A stretch of 64,000 nucleotides of DNA from CAWJKP01 sp963843465 (GCA_963843465.1 CAWJKP010000003.1:1364001-1428000), one strand, 5' to 3'. Positions 40,028 through 49,812 are shown, counted from the stretch's first letter. The notes: generated by a model from the sequence alone, not told the origin. Made by a program: numbers and translations.

Positions 40028-40198
40028 GTAGGGTGGGTCGAGCGCAGCGAGCCGTAGGGTGGAACAAGGCCGCCTTGGCGGCCGCCGGCCCACCAGGAGC
40101 TAGCGGCATTGGTGGGCCGGCGCTCGCTGGCGCGAGCTTGTCCCACCCCACACCCTGCGCTTGTCCCACCCTACACCCTGCGCTCGACCCACCCTACA
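40028..40198. repeat. Nested double TAGGGTGGG inverted repeat
   Basis: Two copies nested one inside the other. The outer pair is GTAGGGTGGGTCGAGCGCAG and GCGCTCGACCCACCCTAC; the inner pair is GTAGGGTGGAACAAGGCCGC and GCGAGCTTGTCCCACCCCA, with an additional partial right arm (GCGCTTGTCCCACCCTACAC). It separates the yggS-like and LarA-like genes and suggests insertion of one repeat into another. Confidence 0.85.
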
Positions 40199-40200
40199 CT

Positions 40201-41487
40201 CTACCCGCTCTGCTCGACGGTGACCACGGCCCAGGGGGCGTTGGCCAAAAGGATGCAGGTGGCATGACGACGGGCCAGGCGGGCAAGCTCCGCGGAATCC
40301 CCGAGGGGAGAGATCTGGAGGTCTTCCAGCAACGCCCGATCGAGCCGGCTGAGCAGGTAGACGTGGCACCAACGCACGGCCCGCGCCAATTGGAGGGCGG
40401 GCAGCAGGTCGGCGGCCCGCTCGCGGCGGATCTCCCGCAAAGCCTCGCCGCGGGTGGCGGCGGTTGCCAGACGGCGGACGGCCGGGCCCGGCTCGCCTGC
40501 CAGATCGCAACACAGCGCGATCGCGCCGCCCTCTTCGACCAGCCGTTCGGCACAGCCCAAGGCCTGGCCGACGTTCTGCCAGGTCTGCTGGGCCGTGTCG
40601 CCCTCGATCGACGCCACCACCAGACTGGCGCGGCGTGGGACGCGGAACCGCCAGGCGGCCTCGTACAGCTCCCGGCTGCGGCGGTGGACCGCATCCACGG
40701 CGCCGGCCAAGACGTGCAACACCTGCCCGCACGGGCCGGGGACCATCTGGATCGTGAAGCTCACTCCCAAGAGCCAGCCCACGTTGGCCACCTCCTGGAG
40801 CAACTCCTTGCGGTCCGCCGCCGAGCCGAGGGCATCCATCGTGCGGAAACGGAGCTGCGTCCGCTGGTCGGAATAAGCGGGGAAGATCGGGCTGTGGACG
40901 CCGCGGAAGCCGTGCTGGCCGCGGCGGCGGACGCAACCGATGGGCAGCAGCACGTCGGCGTCGGTGATCGCCCGGTTCAAGTGGATCGGCTCGCCGCTTG
41001 GCGAGGCGGCCAGGTAGGCCAACGATCGACGATCGGACGGCTCGTGGAACAGGAGGTTGATCCGCTGACGGACGTTGGCGGGGATCCATGGTCCCGGCTC
41101 GGCGATGCAGGAGCGACTGTCCGCGGCCGTTTGCAGCACCGTGATACCGTCGGGATCCACTCCCGCCCGCAAGAGTGCACGGATCACGGCAGCCACGATC
41201 TGCGAGGCATGGGGAAGACCTTCGTCCAAGGCCAGCACGACCCGATCGCCGGGCGTGGCAGTGCGGGTCAGGGGAGGGAAGTCGATGGGCTCCGTCAGGG
41301 CTTGCGCCACCGCCGCCGCCGGATCGTCCGCCGGGACGACCGCAGGCGTGCCGCACTCCGCCAACAGGGCATCCTCGGCAAACTCTAAGCGGATCGAAGC
41401 GTCGGCACCGTAGCGTAAGATCAATGACACTCGGTAAACTGCGAAAGCGGGGATAAACGGGGAAAGGTGCCGCTTGGTCACGGTCAT
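40201..41487 (-). CDS. LarA-like (DUF2088) protein with degenerate active site
   Basis: 428 residues. The fold pattern of nickel-pincer lactate racemase LarA is recognisable: GDRVVLALDEGLPHASQIVAA, RALLRAGVDPDGITVLQTAA, RAITDADVLLPIGCV. The usual DDxTRPTP and GTHR motifs are replaced by LDEGLPHA and AADSRS, and the His/Lys pattern for the pincer cofactor is not evident. A racemase role is therefore doubtful. No larB/C/E genes are nearby. Confidence 0.72.
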   Translation of the reverse strand: MTVTKRHLSPFIPAFAVYRVSLILRYGADASIRLEFAEDALLAECGTPAVVPADDPAAAVAQALTEPIDFPPLTRTATPGDRVVLALDEGLPHASQIVAAVIRALLRAGVDPDGITVLQTAADSRSCIAEPGPWIPANVRQRINLLFHEPSDRRSLAYLAASPSGEPIHLNRAITDADVLLPIGCVRRRGQHGFRGVHSPIFPAYSDQRTQLRFRTMDALGSAADRKELLQEVANVGWLLGVSFTIQMVPGPCGQVLHVLAGAVDAVHRRSRELYEAAWRFRVPRRASLVVASIEGDTAQQTWQNVGQALGCAERLVEEGGAIALCCDLAGEPGPAVRRLATAATRGEALREIRRERAADLLPALQLARAVRWCHVYLLSRLDRALLEDLQISPLGDSAELARLARRHATCILLANAPWAVVTVEQSG

Positions 41488-41675
41488 CTTATCCGCGCCG
41501 TCAGCCGCTGGTCAAGGCGATGAGGCGATATCGAGCTTTACGCAAATGACCGCTTCGCAAATAATGGTCGTAAGTCTCTAAGGCGGAGTTTGCAATGGTG
41601 GCCTAAGGGACCTATAGACCTAGGGGACCCATAAGACTCAGGATGACATTTGTCATCGGGTCGAAGGATAGATGC

Positions 41676-44278
41676 ATGGACGGTCGAATACCTCGGAACG
41701 GGACAGGCCTTGCGTTGGCAATGCTGCTGATGGGCCTGGCTTTTTGGACCGCGTGTACGAGGTCCGACAAGGCCGCAAACCCGGCGGCGAAGGTTGCGGC
41801 GGCCGCGGGAAGGCCGGCCCAGCCGTCCAACGCCAAACGGGGCGGATCGACGCGAGGCGCAGATGGCCCGGCTGAGGCGAGTCCGAATCAGCAGCCAGAC
41901 GACCAGGACATCAAAGGCGATAACCTGCCGCACGTCCCTTCGCCCGAGGAGATTCTTCAGGCGCAGAAGTTGCTAGGGGCGATGGTCGGCGCCTACCAGC
42001 AGGCGGCCAGCTACTCCGACAATGGCGAGGTGCAGGTTTCGGGCCGCAGCGTCGTGGACGACCGCGAGGAGCCGCTGGACAGCAAGTTCTTTTTCAGCAT
42101 GGCCTTCGCCCGGCCGAACAAGATCCGCATGCAGGCCTACAACGGGACGGTGGTCGGCGACGGCAAGACGCTGCACGCGCTGATCGACGACCTGCCCAAC
42201 CAGGTGCTGGAGAGGCCTTCGCCGGAGAAGCTTTCGATTGCCGAGTTGTTCGCTGACAAGGACCTGGCGACGCTTTTTCGACGGGCCCCACGCGGGTTTA
42301 CAGTTGGGTGCCGATCCAGGCCCTGCTGCTGCTGGCCGACGACCCGTTGAAGACATTGCTGTACCAGGCCGATAAACCGTGCCTGTTGCGGGCGGAGAAG
42401 ATCGGGCCCAATACGTGCGATCGCGTGGCTGTGACGCGGCCCGACGGCGAGGCGGTCTTCTGGATCGACCAGAAGTCCAAGGTCCTTCGCCGTTTCCAGT
42501 ATCCGGCCGGGCCGCCGCTGAACAACTACTGGTTCCGCGGGACGGCCAAGGGTCTGAAGTTGGTGGCCGAATACCGCGACGCGGAAGTCGGGGCGCGGAT
42601 CGACCCCAAGGCCTTCGAGTTCCAGACCCCGCCCGGCGCAAGCGTGGTCGCGTCGTTCCTTCCTCCCGACGTGGTGCTCTTGGGCAATCCGGTCCCCAGC
42701 TTCAAGTTCACCGCCGCCGACGGCAAGACGGTCACGTCCGAGTCGCTCAAGGGCAAGGTGACGGTGCTCAACTTCTGGGCCACTAGGTGCGAGCACTGCC
42801 CCGAGGATCTGCGCCTGCTGGACAAGGTCCGGCAGAAGTACCGGACCAACGACAAGGTGGTCTTCGAGGCGGTCAATATCGACCCGCCCGATACCGACGA
42901 CCAGGCGGTCCGCCAGGCCTTGGAGGACCTGAAAATCGGCATTCCCCTGGCCCGCGACGCCGAGCAGGCTTGCGGGCGGGTGTTCCTGATCTCCGCCATC
43001 CCGACGATGGTGGTCCTCGACGCCAAGGGGAACGTCGAGTCCTACGAGACGGGCGTCGATGAGCGGCTGGAGAGCAACCTGCCGGAAAAACTGGACAAGC
43101 TGCTGGCCGGCAAGGACCTGGCCAAGGCCCTCAAAGATGAGCAGATCGCCAAACTCCAGGCCGATCAGAAGCGATTCACCGACTGGATCCGCAGCCGCGT
43201 CAAGGAGAGCGCCTACTGGGGGCCGTTGGCCGTGGACGTGGAAATACCCCATGCCGAGATCGCGGCGAAGTCCGATCCGCAGACGATGTCCCTGCGGCGC
43301 CTTTGGACCTCGAAGGAGCTGAAAAAGCCGGGCAACATCCTGGTGCTGGAGGCGGACGGCAAGACGCCGCGGATCCTGGTCTTCGACGGCGCCCAAGCCA
43401 TCGCCGAGATCGATCCGCGGGGGAAGGTGGTAAAGCAATATCCCATCCAGCAGCACGAAGGAGAGATCATCGCCGAGTTGCGCTCTGCCACCGACAAGGA
43501 CGGCCGCCGCTGGTTCGCCGCCTCCGGCATTTCTGCCCAGCAAATCCATCTCTTCGACGGCGACTTCACGTTCCTGCTCAGCTATCCGGCCGACGCCCTG
43601 GAAAATCCGCACCCGGGCATCACCGATTTCCAGTTGGCCGACTTGGACGGCGAGGGCCGCCTCGACTTGCTCGTGAGCTACTGGAAAACGGTCGGCATCC
43701 AGCGTGTCACGCTCCAAGGGCAGCGGACGGCCGTCAACCGCACGGTGGGAACCCCCTACCGCATGGCCCTGCTCAACCCCGACGAGCACGGCGGCCGCAA
43801 CCTGCTGGCGACCAATGAGCGGGGCATCCTCACGTTGCTCACCCCCACGCTGAAAACGATCCGCGAGATCCCCGTCCCCCGGCAGAACGTGCAACTGATC
43901 GTCTCCGCCGACCTCAAGGGCGACGGCAAGCTCGCCTTTTGCGGCCTGGCCCCCAATGAGAAGTCGATTGTCGTGCTGGGATTGACCGACCAGGGCGACG
44001 TGCTCTGGACCTATCCGATCGCGTTGGGAATGCAAGAGTACCCCATCGAGCCCGTCTCCGCCGGGCAGGTCTTGCCCGAGGGGCCGAAACAATGGCTCGT
44101 AGCCGGCTGCGACGGCTCGATCCATTTCCTCTCCGGCGACGGCAAACTGCTCGACCACTTCAACTACGGCGCCGCCCTCTGCGGCTTGGCCGCCGTGCGG
44201 ATCGACGGCAAGCCGCTGCTGCTGGTGGCCACGCCCGAGGGGCTGGACGGCTGGGAAGTGCAGGTCATCGAGAAGTAG
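41676..44278 (+). CDS. Thioredoxin-domain lipoprotein with C-terminal beta-propeller-like region (one frameshift)
   Basis: About 867 residues. Lipoprotein signal with lipobox LAFWTACTR. The N-terminal region (EILQAQKLLGAMVGAYQQAA) resembles LolA/DUF2092 carriers. A thioredoxin-like domain follows (VTVLNFWATRCEHCPEDLRL, redox pair C-E-H-C; FLISAIPTMVVLD contains the cis-Pro). The C-terminus has VCBS/FG-GAP-like strands (ITDFQLADLDGEGRLDLLVS, IVSADLKGDGKLAFCGL). A T run near 42293 is one base short; adding T reads GFYSWVPIQALLLL across the break. The ATG at 41676, with AAGGA nine bases upstream, was chosen over one at 41643. Probably an envelope thiol reductase or oxidase; the substrate is unknown. 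Confidence 0.82.
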
Positions 44279-44647
44279 TCTCTTGCCGTCCTGCTCTGTC
44301 TCCGAGAGAGGCAGCGAGGGGAAAAGGGGCGTAGAGGCGTCGGACCAGGATGTGTCGGATCGCGCTGCCACTGACGACGACAAACTACTCTTTTTCTCGC
44401 TCGGGGGATCTATTTCTCCCACAGCCGCGGAAGCGAACCGGTCGTCGATGCCGGCCTACCTTTCTTGCGGCCAACCATTTACGTCCGCACGCCCGTTTCA
44501 CGAGAGAATGTCATAACTTAGCTAAACGGCCATAATCGGTTCGCGTCCTCGGATGCCCCGGATACCCCCCAGGGCGGGAGAAAATCAGAAAAGACGCAAA
44601 CCCACTTGACCAGCGCTTCGAGCGCGCGTAGGATATTCTTCGGTCCT
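44279..44647. other. Intergenic region without recognised content
   Basis: No gene, repeat or RNA structure was recognised in this stretch between the thioredoxin lipoprotein and the DtxR-type promoter. Short open frames on both strands lack family resemblance. Confidence 0.5.
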
Positions 44648-44710
44648 TGATTAGAATAGTCTAACAGATTTAGTTAATGTTTTCTGTTATTCGCAGTTAG
44701 TCTGGACTAA
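44648..44710 (+). promoter_or_regulatory. Probable promoter with two DtxR/MntR-type palindromes
   Basis: AT-rich island in GC-rich sequence. Palindrome 1 is TTAGAATAGTCTAA (44651-44664, one mismatch between arms); palindrome 2 is TTAGTCTGGACTAA (44697-44710, perfect six-base arms). A -35-like TTGATT (44648-44653) and, 17 bases on, TAGTTA as a -10 fit, so site 1 overlaps the -35 and spacer and site 2 lies just downstream of the start point. Consensus TTAG...CTAA boxes are known for DtxR/IdeR/MntR regulators, and the next gene encodes one, so metal-dependent autorepression is likely. Confidence 0.62.
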
Positions 44711-44772
44711 TAGAAGGGACCGGACCCGCACTTTGCCCGGTTTCACGCTAAGACGACGGGGGAATCGCAATC

Positions 44773-45546
44773 ATGTCAGACCTAGCGAGTCGGGGGATGC
44801 AGGACTACCTCAAGGCCATCCACAGGCTCGGTGGCGTCGAGCAGGTGGTTTCGCCTGTGGAACTTGCCGTGCAACTCGAAGTTCGCGCCCCTTCCGTCAC
44901 GAGCATGCTCAAACGGCTGGCTGAAGGCGGCTGGGTCCAGTACGAACCCGGGCGAGGTGCCCGCTTGACCGCCACGGGCACCGCCGAGGCGCGGCGGGTA
45001 ATCCGCCGCCATCGCCTGATGGAGTTGTTCCTCACCCGTGTGCTGGGGCTGGACTGGAGTGACGTCGATGCCGAAGCCGAAGCCCTCGAACACGCCATCT
45101 CCCCCCGCCTGGAGCAGGCCATCGCGGACTACCTGGGCGATCCGCCGGAAGACCCCCACGGCCATCCCATCCCCACTCGTGAGGGCAAACTGGCGCGCCG
45201 CAAGCTGCAGCCGCTGCACTCGTTTCCGCCGGGTCAGCGAGTGGTGATCCGTGAAGCGCAGGACGACAATCCCGACCGGCTGCGGCGTTGGTCAGCGCTC
45301 GGGCTTCTGCCGGGCGCGAGAGTCAAGCTGCTGGGCCGGCAGGACCTGGACGGCACCTTCGAGGTCGAGGTCGGCGAAAAGGTGGTCACGCTGGCCGCCC
45401 AGGGGCTGGCTGGCCTGCTCGCCGAGGCGGCAACTCCCCGTAATCGAACAGAGCGATCCAAGGACGAAAGGCACGTCCAACAACGGCGTCGGTCGGTTCG
45501 GCCGCTTGTGGCCGCTCCGGGAATCGCCAATCCACATGGGTCGTAG
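44773..45546 (+). CDS. DtxR/MntR-family metal-dependent regulator with FeoA-like domain
   Basis: 257 residues. Winged helix (MQDYLKAIHRLGGVEQVVSP; VRAPSVTSMLKRLAEGGWV), then the dimerisation and metal-binding domain (RRHRLMELFLTRVLGLDWSD, EAEALEHAISPRLEQAIADY, GDPPEDPHGHPIP), then a FeoA/SH3-like domain (RVVIREAQDDNPDRLRRWSA, LLPGARVKLLGRQDLDGTFE). Glu/His ligands at the expected places (E..LEHAIS) support Mn or Fe sensing. The tail of about 30 residues after GLLAEA is atypical. Two palindromes upstream suggest autoregulation. Confidence 0.9.
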   Translation: MSDLASRGMQDYLKAIHRLGGVEQVVSPVELAVQLEVRAPSVTSMLKRLAEGGWVQYEPGRGARLTATGTAEARRVIRRHRLMELFLTRVLGLDWSDVDAEAEALEHAISPRLEQAIADYLGDPPEDPHGHPIPTREGKLARRKLQPLHSFPPGQRVVIREAQDDNPDRLRRWSALGLLPGARVKLLGRQDLDGTFEVEVGEKVVTLAAQGLAGLLAEAATPRNRTERSKDERHVQQRRRSVRPLVAAPGIANPHGS

Positions 45547-45582
45547 CAACCTTGTCTTTCAGTAAGGAGGAAGGAGGATCGT

Positions 45583-46410
45583 ATGAGACAGTCGAATCCA
45601 GCCCGGCCTGGCTTCACTCTGGTCGAGCTGCTGGTTGTCATCACCATCATCGGCATCCTGGTCGGCCTGCTGCTCCCTGCCGTCCAAAATGCGCGGGAGT
45701 CAGCCAGGCGTACAAGCTGCCAGAACAACCTCCACCAGATGGGGGTCGCCTGCCACAACTTCCACTCCATTTTCGGATACTTTCTGAGCGACAATTCCGC
45801 GACCGCCCCTCCGTATCCGTATCCGAACACCTGTTGGATTCTCCAATCGCTGCCCTACTGGGAACAGCAAAGCGTGCAGCAGGCGGCGGGGACTGGCGGT
45901 AACGCCAATCAACAGGGAAATGGAGAGAACGGGAACGCGGGCGGTACCGCGTCACTCGTCCCCGTCAATAACGGTAACGTCGTGCTCAATTTCTTGCTTT
46001 GCCCCAGTCGCGGTTTTCGGGGCAATGGGCTGGCCGATTACAACTACGTCCAGCAAAGTACCGCGGTCCTCTACGGTGCGCCCCTGGGCAATTCCTTAGT
46101 GCAAATCAGCAACTGCAACGGCTCCTCCTATACGGCGATGGTGGCGCACCTCGCCTGCAACCCCCGGGACTATGGCAACGGCCCTACGCCCTGGTATAAC
46201 TGCATCCAACCCCTCATCGCCAGCAGCATGTCGGACAGTCAAGTCCCCCCAGGGCTGTATGACCAAACCTTGAGTTCGCCGCATCCAGGCGGCAACCTGG
46301 TGCTGTTTGCGGACGGTCACGTGCAATTGATCGATAACGGGTGGCTCACAGCCAACCAGGCGATCTGGAACTGGACGAACAACACTCCCATTCAGTTCCC
46401 GAACCCGTAA
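45583..46410 (+). CDS. DUF1559 prepilin-like protein
   Basis: 275 residues. N-terminal type IV prepilin motif (RPGFTLVELLVVITIIGILV) cut after Gly, then the DUF1559 body (LLLPAVQNARESARRTSCQN, NLHQMGVACHNF) and the C-terminal signature SSPHPGGNLVLFADGHVQLI. Planctomycete genomes encode many such proteins; they are thought to be exported by a type II/IV pilus-like machine. AAGGAGGAAGGAGG precedes the start. The gene follows the metal regulator by 36 bases and so may be metal-controlled. Confidence 0.92.
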   Translation: MRQSNPARPGFTLVELLVVITIIGILVGLLLPAVQNARESARRTSCQNNLHQMGVACHNFHSIFGYFLSDNSATAPPYPYPNTCWILQSLPYWEQQSVQQAAGTGGNANQQGNGENGNAGGTASLVPVNNGNVVLNFLLCPSRGFRGNGLADYNYVQQSTAVLYGAPLGNSLVQISNCNGSSYTAMVAHLACNPRDYGNGPTPWYNCIQPLIASSMSDSQVPPGLYDQTLSSPHPGGNLVLFADGHVQLIDNGWLTANQAIWNWTNNTPIQFPNP

Positions 46411-46465
46411 CGTCCGGAATCCACAAAAGCCGCGTTCCCCGGCGGGGAGAAATAGAGGAGTTCAC

Positions 46466-47239
46466 ATGATGGAGACGCTTCACCGGTTCCCGATGCCCTC
46501 CCGGCCGCCTCAAGGTCGCCGATTCAAGTTGGGTCCGACCTGCATTGCCTTCCTGCTGGTCATGCTGGCCACCGGGCTCGGTCTGGTGGTGCGGAGAGCG
46601 GTCCCAGCCGCCCCCCTCGCAGGCACGCAGGAAGAGCCGGCGTGGCCAGCCAGGGACTACCTGCTCAGAAACCAGGTTGCCTCCCCGTCCGGATCGCTCC
46701 AGGAGATCCTGGCCCATCCCGATGTCATTCCAAGCCATCATCACCCGCTCCTGGGCCGGCAAGCGCCTGACTTCGCGCTGGCCGATCCGGAGGGCAAGGT
46801 CTGGAACCTGAGCGAATTGCAGGGCGGCCGGCCGGTGGTATTGATCTTCTACTACGGCTTCCACTGCATTCATTGCGTCCGGCAGCTTTCCGAAATCAAC
46901 CGGGACCTTCCGCTCTTCCGCGACATTGGTGCGCGGGTGGTTGCCATCAGCGCCGACCCTCCGGAGTTGACGCGGCGACAGTTTCAGAAATACGGCCCTT
47001 TCGGTTTCCGGGTCCTCTCGGATCCGGGAAACAAAGTGGCAAAGGTCTACCGGGTGTCCAAGGGGGCGCAGGACGGAACCACGGCGGACTTCCTCCGCCA
47101 TGGGACTTTTGTCATCGACCGGAATGGCGCGGTTCAGTGGGTCAATGTCGGCGATATGCCCTTGCGTCGCAATCCAGCGCTGCTCTACCAACTCGCCCGG
47201 ATGAATGGCCGTTTGCCGTCGGTAGAGGCTGGCCCGTGA
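46466..47239 (+). CDS. Membrane-anchored redoxin (AhpC/TSA type)
   Basis: 257 residues. One N-terminal helix (CIAFLLVMLATGLGLVVRRA) anchors an AhpC/TSA-type redoxin: LLGRQAPDFALADPEGKVWN, VVLIFYYGFHCIHCVRQLSE with redox pair C-I-H-C, GARVVAISADPPELTRRQFQ, GTFVIDRNGAVQWVN. GAGGAG lies six bases before the ATG. Probably a periplasmic peroxiredoxin or thiol oxidoreductase co-expressed with the DUF1559 protein. Confidence 0.88.
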   Translation: MMETLHRFPMPSRPPQGRRFKLGPTCIAFLLVMLATGLGLVVRRAVPAAPLAGTQEEPAWPARDYLLRNQVASPSGSLQEILAHPDVIPSHHHPLLGRQAPDFALADPEGKVWNLSELQGGRPVVLIFYYGFHCIHCVRQLSEINRDLPLFRDIGARVVAISADPPELTRRQFQKYGPFGFRVLSDPGNKVAKVYRVSKGAQDGTTADFLRHGTFVIDRNGAVQWVNVGDMPLRRNPALLYQLARMNGRLPSVEAGP

Positions 47240-47306
47240 GCGTTCGACCAGTGTTTTGATAGTCGAGATGTGAACTCTACACCGTCTTTCTAGGAGGTAT
47301 TCTGCC

Positions 47307-47732
47307 GTGAGGAAGGTCGTCTTGTGCGTGTCGGCGGTCCTGGTGCTGACTTGCGTCTCGTGCAACAGGAATGACATCTATCCGGTTTTGGGTAAAGTGA
47401 CGTACAAGGGTTACCCGGCGTCCGAAGCCGTCGTTTTCTTCTTTCGTCAAGGCGGCCACTCGAGCAACGATCCCACGATTATGAGCATCGTTCAGGCGGA
47501 CGGGTCTTTTGAACTTGTGTGCGGCTCCCTGGGAAAGGGCGCACCTCCCGGCCAATACGATGTCGCGATCGTATGGACGCAAACTTCCCAAGGGTGTTGT
47601 AAGGGCCGACTCAGGCACGGCCCTGACATACTTCAACGCCGCTACGCCGACCCCAAACATCCCTTGCTGCACGCGACAGTGGAGGCGAAAACAAATAATC
47701 TGCCGCCGTTTGAGCTAGCGAGTGCAGGCTAA
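47307..47732 (+). CDS. Small lipoprotein with carboxypeptidase-regulatory-like fold
   Basis: 141 residues from GTG with a strong AGGAGG. The lipobox VLTCVSC ends a lipoprotein signal. The body (VLGKVTYKGYPASEAVVFFF, GQYDVAIVWTQ) follows the pattern of the transthyretin-like lipoproteins that often accompany DUF1559 genes in planctomycetes. Last gene of the DtxR-DUF1559-redoxin group. Confidence 0.8.
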   Translation: MRKVVLCVSAVLVLTCVSCNRNDIYPVLGKVTYKGYPASEAVVFFFRQGGHSSNDPTIMSIVQADGSFELVCGSLGKGAPPGQYDVAIVWTQTSQGCCKGRLRHGPDILQRRYADPKHPLLHATVEAKTNNLPPFELASAG

Positions 47733-47769
47733 GCGTGAGCAAGATAATCAATGTGAGGACTTATAAGGG

Positions 47770-47833
47770 GGTCGGGAGTTTTTGTTTGCGATGCCAGTGC
47801 CATGTCACTCATCCAAAACAAGGACTCCCGACC
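47770..47833. terminator. Inverted repeat between convergent genes, likely terminator
   Basis: GGTCGGGAGTTTTTGTTT faces AAAACAAGGACTCCCGACC across a 26-base loop, directly between the lipoprotein gene and the convergent hicB-like gene. It may be another repeat phrase as well as a two-way terminator. Confidence 0.55.
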
Positions 47834-47836
47834 GCT

Positions 47837-48070
47837 TTACAACGCCCGTCGTTGGGCGTAGAGTAACCGACCGCGCGGTTTGGGGATCGGCCGCCCGATC
47901 TCGTTGGCGGTCTCGATCCACTCGTTGGCGACCACTTCCACCGCAGCCAGCGCCTCCTGGTAGCTCGCGCCGTCCGCGGAGCAGCCCGCCAATTCCGGAA
48001 CTTCCGCGACGAACGCCTGGTCTGGCTCGCTCCAATAGATGATGACCTCGTATCGGAGATTATTCCGCAC
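47837..48070 (-). CDS. HicB-family antitoxin, apparently orphan
   Basis: 77 residues. RYEVIIYWSEPDQAFVAEVP followed by ELAGCSADGASYQEAL is the HicB partial RNase H fold, and the end WIETANEIGRPIPKPRGRLL is typical. The GTG at 48070, preceded by GAGGAACAAG, gives the usual N-terminus. No intact hicA lies beside it. The frame is open upstream for 28 codons, and these (VHEIAAGLWGIARAG) resemble a decayed HicA C-terminus (see findings). Confidence 0.8.
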   Translation of the reverse strand: MRNNLRYEVIIYWSEPDQAFVAEVPELAGCSADGASYQEALAAVEVVANEWIETANEIGRPIPKPRGRLLYAQRRAL

Positions 48071-48364
48071 CTTGTTCCTCGTTCCGGCCCTGGCTATCCC
48101 CCAAAGCCCTGCGGCGATCTCGTGCACAGTACAAACGCGAGTGTTCGATTTCACAAGCGGGCGGTGCTGCTAGGATGTGAGTTCCCGGGATCAATGGGAT
48201 CGTCGGGTCCCTGGTGATTTTCCTCGGCCCCCAACCCCTCGCGGAGGGAGAGGGGATGGCGGGATTTCGCGCGAATTGGTATGCTACCGAGTTCTCACAC
48301 TGGTGGGGCTCGCTCCGCTCGACCCACCCTACCTTCCCGAGATACCCGTTCACGGAGACCTGCA

Positions 48365-49812
48365 ATGCCGGTGACTGTCCCGACCATGGAGAAGTGGCTG
48401 CGAACGCTGCTCAACGCCGACGAGTGCCGGCCGAGCCTGACCCTCAAAGAGTATCTCGACGCGATCCCACGCCTGGAGTCCCTCGGTGATCTTCCCCGGT
48501 CAACGGTGGTGCTGGTCCGCGGCGACACCGACGCCAAGCCGGCAGCCACCATGGGCGAAGGCGACATCCGCCTGCGTTCCATCCAGCCGACGCTGGAATA
48601 CGGCCGCCAAAAGGGCTGGATCCAGGTGGTCTTCGGCCATATCGGCCGGGAGCCGGAGAAGTCGCTGGAGAAGGTCCGCAAACGGTTGGCCAAGATCCTC
48701 AAGACCGAAGTGGCCTTCATCAAGGACTGGCTCGATCCGGCCACCGTCACCATCAAGGAGGAAGTGGTCCAGGCGATCCGCTCCGCCCGGCCGGGAGAGC
48801 TGATCATGCTGGAAAATAGTCGCAAGTACGACATCGAGCGGGTCCTCTGGAAGGCCAAGCCGGCGGACATCCCCAAGCTGGCCGAGAAGCTGGCGAAGCT
48901 GGCCAATGAGTTCGCCGCGAAGGTGGCCAAGATCTACGTCCACGAGGCTTTTCGGCCGGCAGCCTGGACAGCAGCTCGGTGGTCGTGCCCGCGGGCATGG
49001 AGCGCGTAGCGTTGGGCAAGTACGAAGAGGGCGAGTTCACCGGCCCGCTGATGGACTGCCTCGAGGCCCAGCTTGTGGTCTCCAGCGGCCTGAAGATCGA
49101 CAAGCTCGACGATCTGGAAGCGATGATCGACCGCGGCAAGATCCGCCTCGTCTTCGCGGCCGGCTCGCTGGCGATGGGGCTCAAGAAAGCGGCGGAGCAG
49201 CTCGACGGCAAGGACTTCTCCATCGGCGTGTCGGAAGACCCGGCCCACAGCGACAAGCCTTACTACATCCCGCCCAAACGGATCGACCAGGCCAGGAAGC
49301 TGGTTTCCGAAGGCCGCGCCAAGGGGATCGAGTTCGTGATGCCGGCCGACTTCGTGCTGGCGGACGGCCGGGTGTCCACGACCCTCGGGCCGGGCGACCA
49401 GCAGTTGGACGTGGGCCCGGCGACGGGCCGGCTCTTCGAGCAGAAGGTCGGCCAGTTCCTTGCCGCGGCCAAGTCGTTCGGCCGGCCGGGCGTGGCCTTC
49501 CACAACGGCGTCTTCGGCATGTTCGAGGACCCGCGGTTCGAGGCCGGCACCAAGGCCTTTGTGCCGCAGTTGAAGCGGATGCACGACGCGGGCATCCGGG
49601 TCTACGTGGGCGGGGGCGAGGGCGGCGCGGCGTTGGAGAAGTACGGCCGGCCGGATTGGGTGACCCACAACTTCACCGCCGGCGGAACCGTGCTCAATGC
49701 CTTGGGGAGCGAGCCGGTGCCCTACCTGGTCGCGCTGCGCAGCCACACGCTAGGGGTTGGGGGACAGGGGCCGGGGGTTGGGAGACGGGGGTCGGGGGAC
49801 GGTAAAGCGTGA
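48365..49812 (+). CDS. Divergent phosphoglycerate-kinase-like protein (one frameshift)
   Basis: About 482 residues, longer than the usual 395. Recognisable PGK features: VVFGHIGREP for the sugar-side HxGRP motif, AFHNGVFGMFEDPRFEAGT for the nucleotide loop (NGPMGVFE..F..GT), and VGGGEGGAALEKYG near the end. The N-terminal DFNVP motif is replaced by VRGDTDAK, so activity is uncertain. A one-base loss in a T run near 48952 separates VHEAF from SAGSLDSSSVVVPAGME. The last 26 residues (HTLGVGGQGPGVGRRGSG...) are encoded by a Gly-rich repeat phrase. A canonical pgk is not in this window. Confidence 0.78.

Noticed and set aside
40201..41487. Functional lactate racemase LarA
   Set aside because: Key motifs are altered and cofactor genes are absent.
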